64,000 nucleotides of DNA from Acidisoma cellulosilyticum (GTDB taxonomy: Bacteria > Pseudomonadota > Alphaproteobacteria > Acetobacterales > Acetobacteraceae). The translations under genes were made by a program, and so were the position numbers. This document shows, piece after piece, positions 63,847-64,000 of the stretch. Within the stretch, counting starts at the first letter, position 1; each line of letters opens with the position of its first letter. The stretch covers positions 372,001-436,000 of the forward strand of contig NZ_JAESVA010000003.1 in the NCBI RefSeq assembly GCF_020621385.1, read 5' to 3'. A model generated the notes under the pieces. The model was not told where the DNA came from, did no database searches, and saw only the letters and a program-made list of their open reading frames with translations.

Positions 63847-64000
63847 GTCAGCGCGGCATGTATCAAGAAGAGAACCGCCCGACCACCCTCGCCAATTCGG
63901 CCCGGCAGGATTCCGCGTCATCGAGACACCCGCGACGGACCCACCAGAGTCTTACGGCGCGGAGCGCTCTGCCGAGTTCTGGCCCTGGTTCGAGACCGAG
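63845..64000 (+). CDS. Possible divergent gene, 5' part only
   Basis: The frame from ATG 63845 is open to the window end: 51 residues, with protein-like end '..GFRVIETPATDPPESYGAER' and 'SAEFWPWFETE'. Its ATG overlaps the start codon of the divergent exporter by two bases, which is unusual, so the true start may be further right. No RBS is clear. Family not recognised. Confidence 0.35.
   Translation, partial: MSARHVSRREPPDHPRQFGPAGFRVIETPATDPPESYGAERSAEFWPWFETE

Overview
The window is 64 kb of chromosomal DNA from a GC-rich (roughly 60-65 %) Gram-negative bacterium, most likely an alphaproteobacterium. The evidence is the truB-rpsO-pnp order, an FnrL-type oxygen regulator with a C-x2-C-x7-C cluster, CbpA/CbpM, two branched-chain (Liv-type) ABC importers, DUF1127 and entericidin-type small genes, and alpha-type interspersed palindromes. 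An Acetobacteraceae or Rhodospirillales member would fit, but that is inference. There is no phage, IS transposase, CRISPR array or plasmid gene. About 54 protein genes, two tRNAs and several repeats are supported.

Layout. 1-2.3 kb: the end of an SDR dehydrogenase, an exported histidine phosphatase, then about 0.9 kb with a decayed reading frame, operator-like dyads, a candidate structured RNA and the first copy of a ~105-bp palindromic repeat. 2.4-4.3 kb: a membrane-anchored catalase-fold peroxidase coupled to cytochrome b561, and tRNA-Ser(GGA). 4.4-16.6 kb: housekeeping genes (lepA, a diguanylate cyclase, truB-rpsO-pnp, an NADPH-FMN reductase/MarR pair, gyrA-coaD-cyclophilin). 16.6-25.5 kb: tRNA-Lys(UUU) followed by a surface-polysaccharide block of large glycosyltransferases and a polytopic membrane protein. 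25.6-31.3 kb: a Liv-type importer with an iron-dependent alcohol dehydrogenase. 31.4-35.3 kb: a 2-hydroxyacid dehydrogenase, an ArsR regulator with a clear operator, an Old Yellow Enzyme reductase and acetate kinase.

35.5-45.0 kb is a micro-oxic respiration block. After cbpAM come cydDC, divergent from cydAB, a long CydX-like subunit and a 33-aa membrane ORF. A GNAT-like gene and an FNR/FnrL regulator follow. FNR boxes (TTGAC-N4-ATCAA) lie in the cydD-cydA and GNAT-fnr gaps, so the local regulator probably controls the oxidase and itself.

45-51.6 kb holds a TDT-family transporter, a receiver-only response regulator and a second Liv system in which permease LivM is fused to ATPase LivG. 51.7-55.8 kb holds a PDZ-like/multi-TM/GAF-like membrane protein, a CinA-type amidohydrolase, a second diguanylate cyclase and an orphan. 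55.9-64 kb holds a flavin monooxygenase/hydroxyproline-epimerase pair, DUF1127, a serine hydrolase, an entericidin, an M20 deacylase and an MsbA-like ABC exporter, ending in a partial divergent frame.

Two interspersed repeat families are visible. One is a ~105-bp double palindrome bounded by CTAGAGC/GCTCTAG, at 1.9, 43.5, 44.2 and 59.2 kb. The other is a ~32-bp hairpin (GGTAGGTCC...GGATGAC type) at 34.0, 35.4 (two copies) and 43.4 kb. Two copies of the first family supply the TAG stop codon of the adjoining gene.
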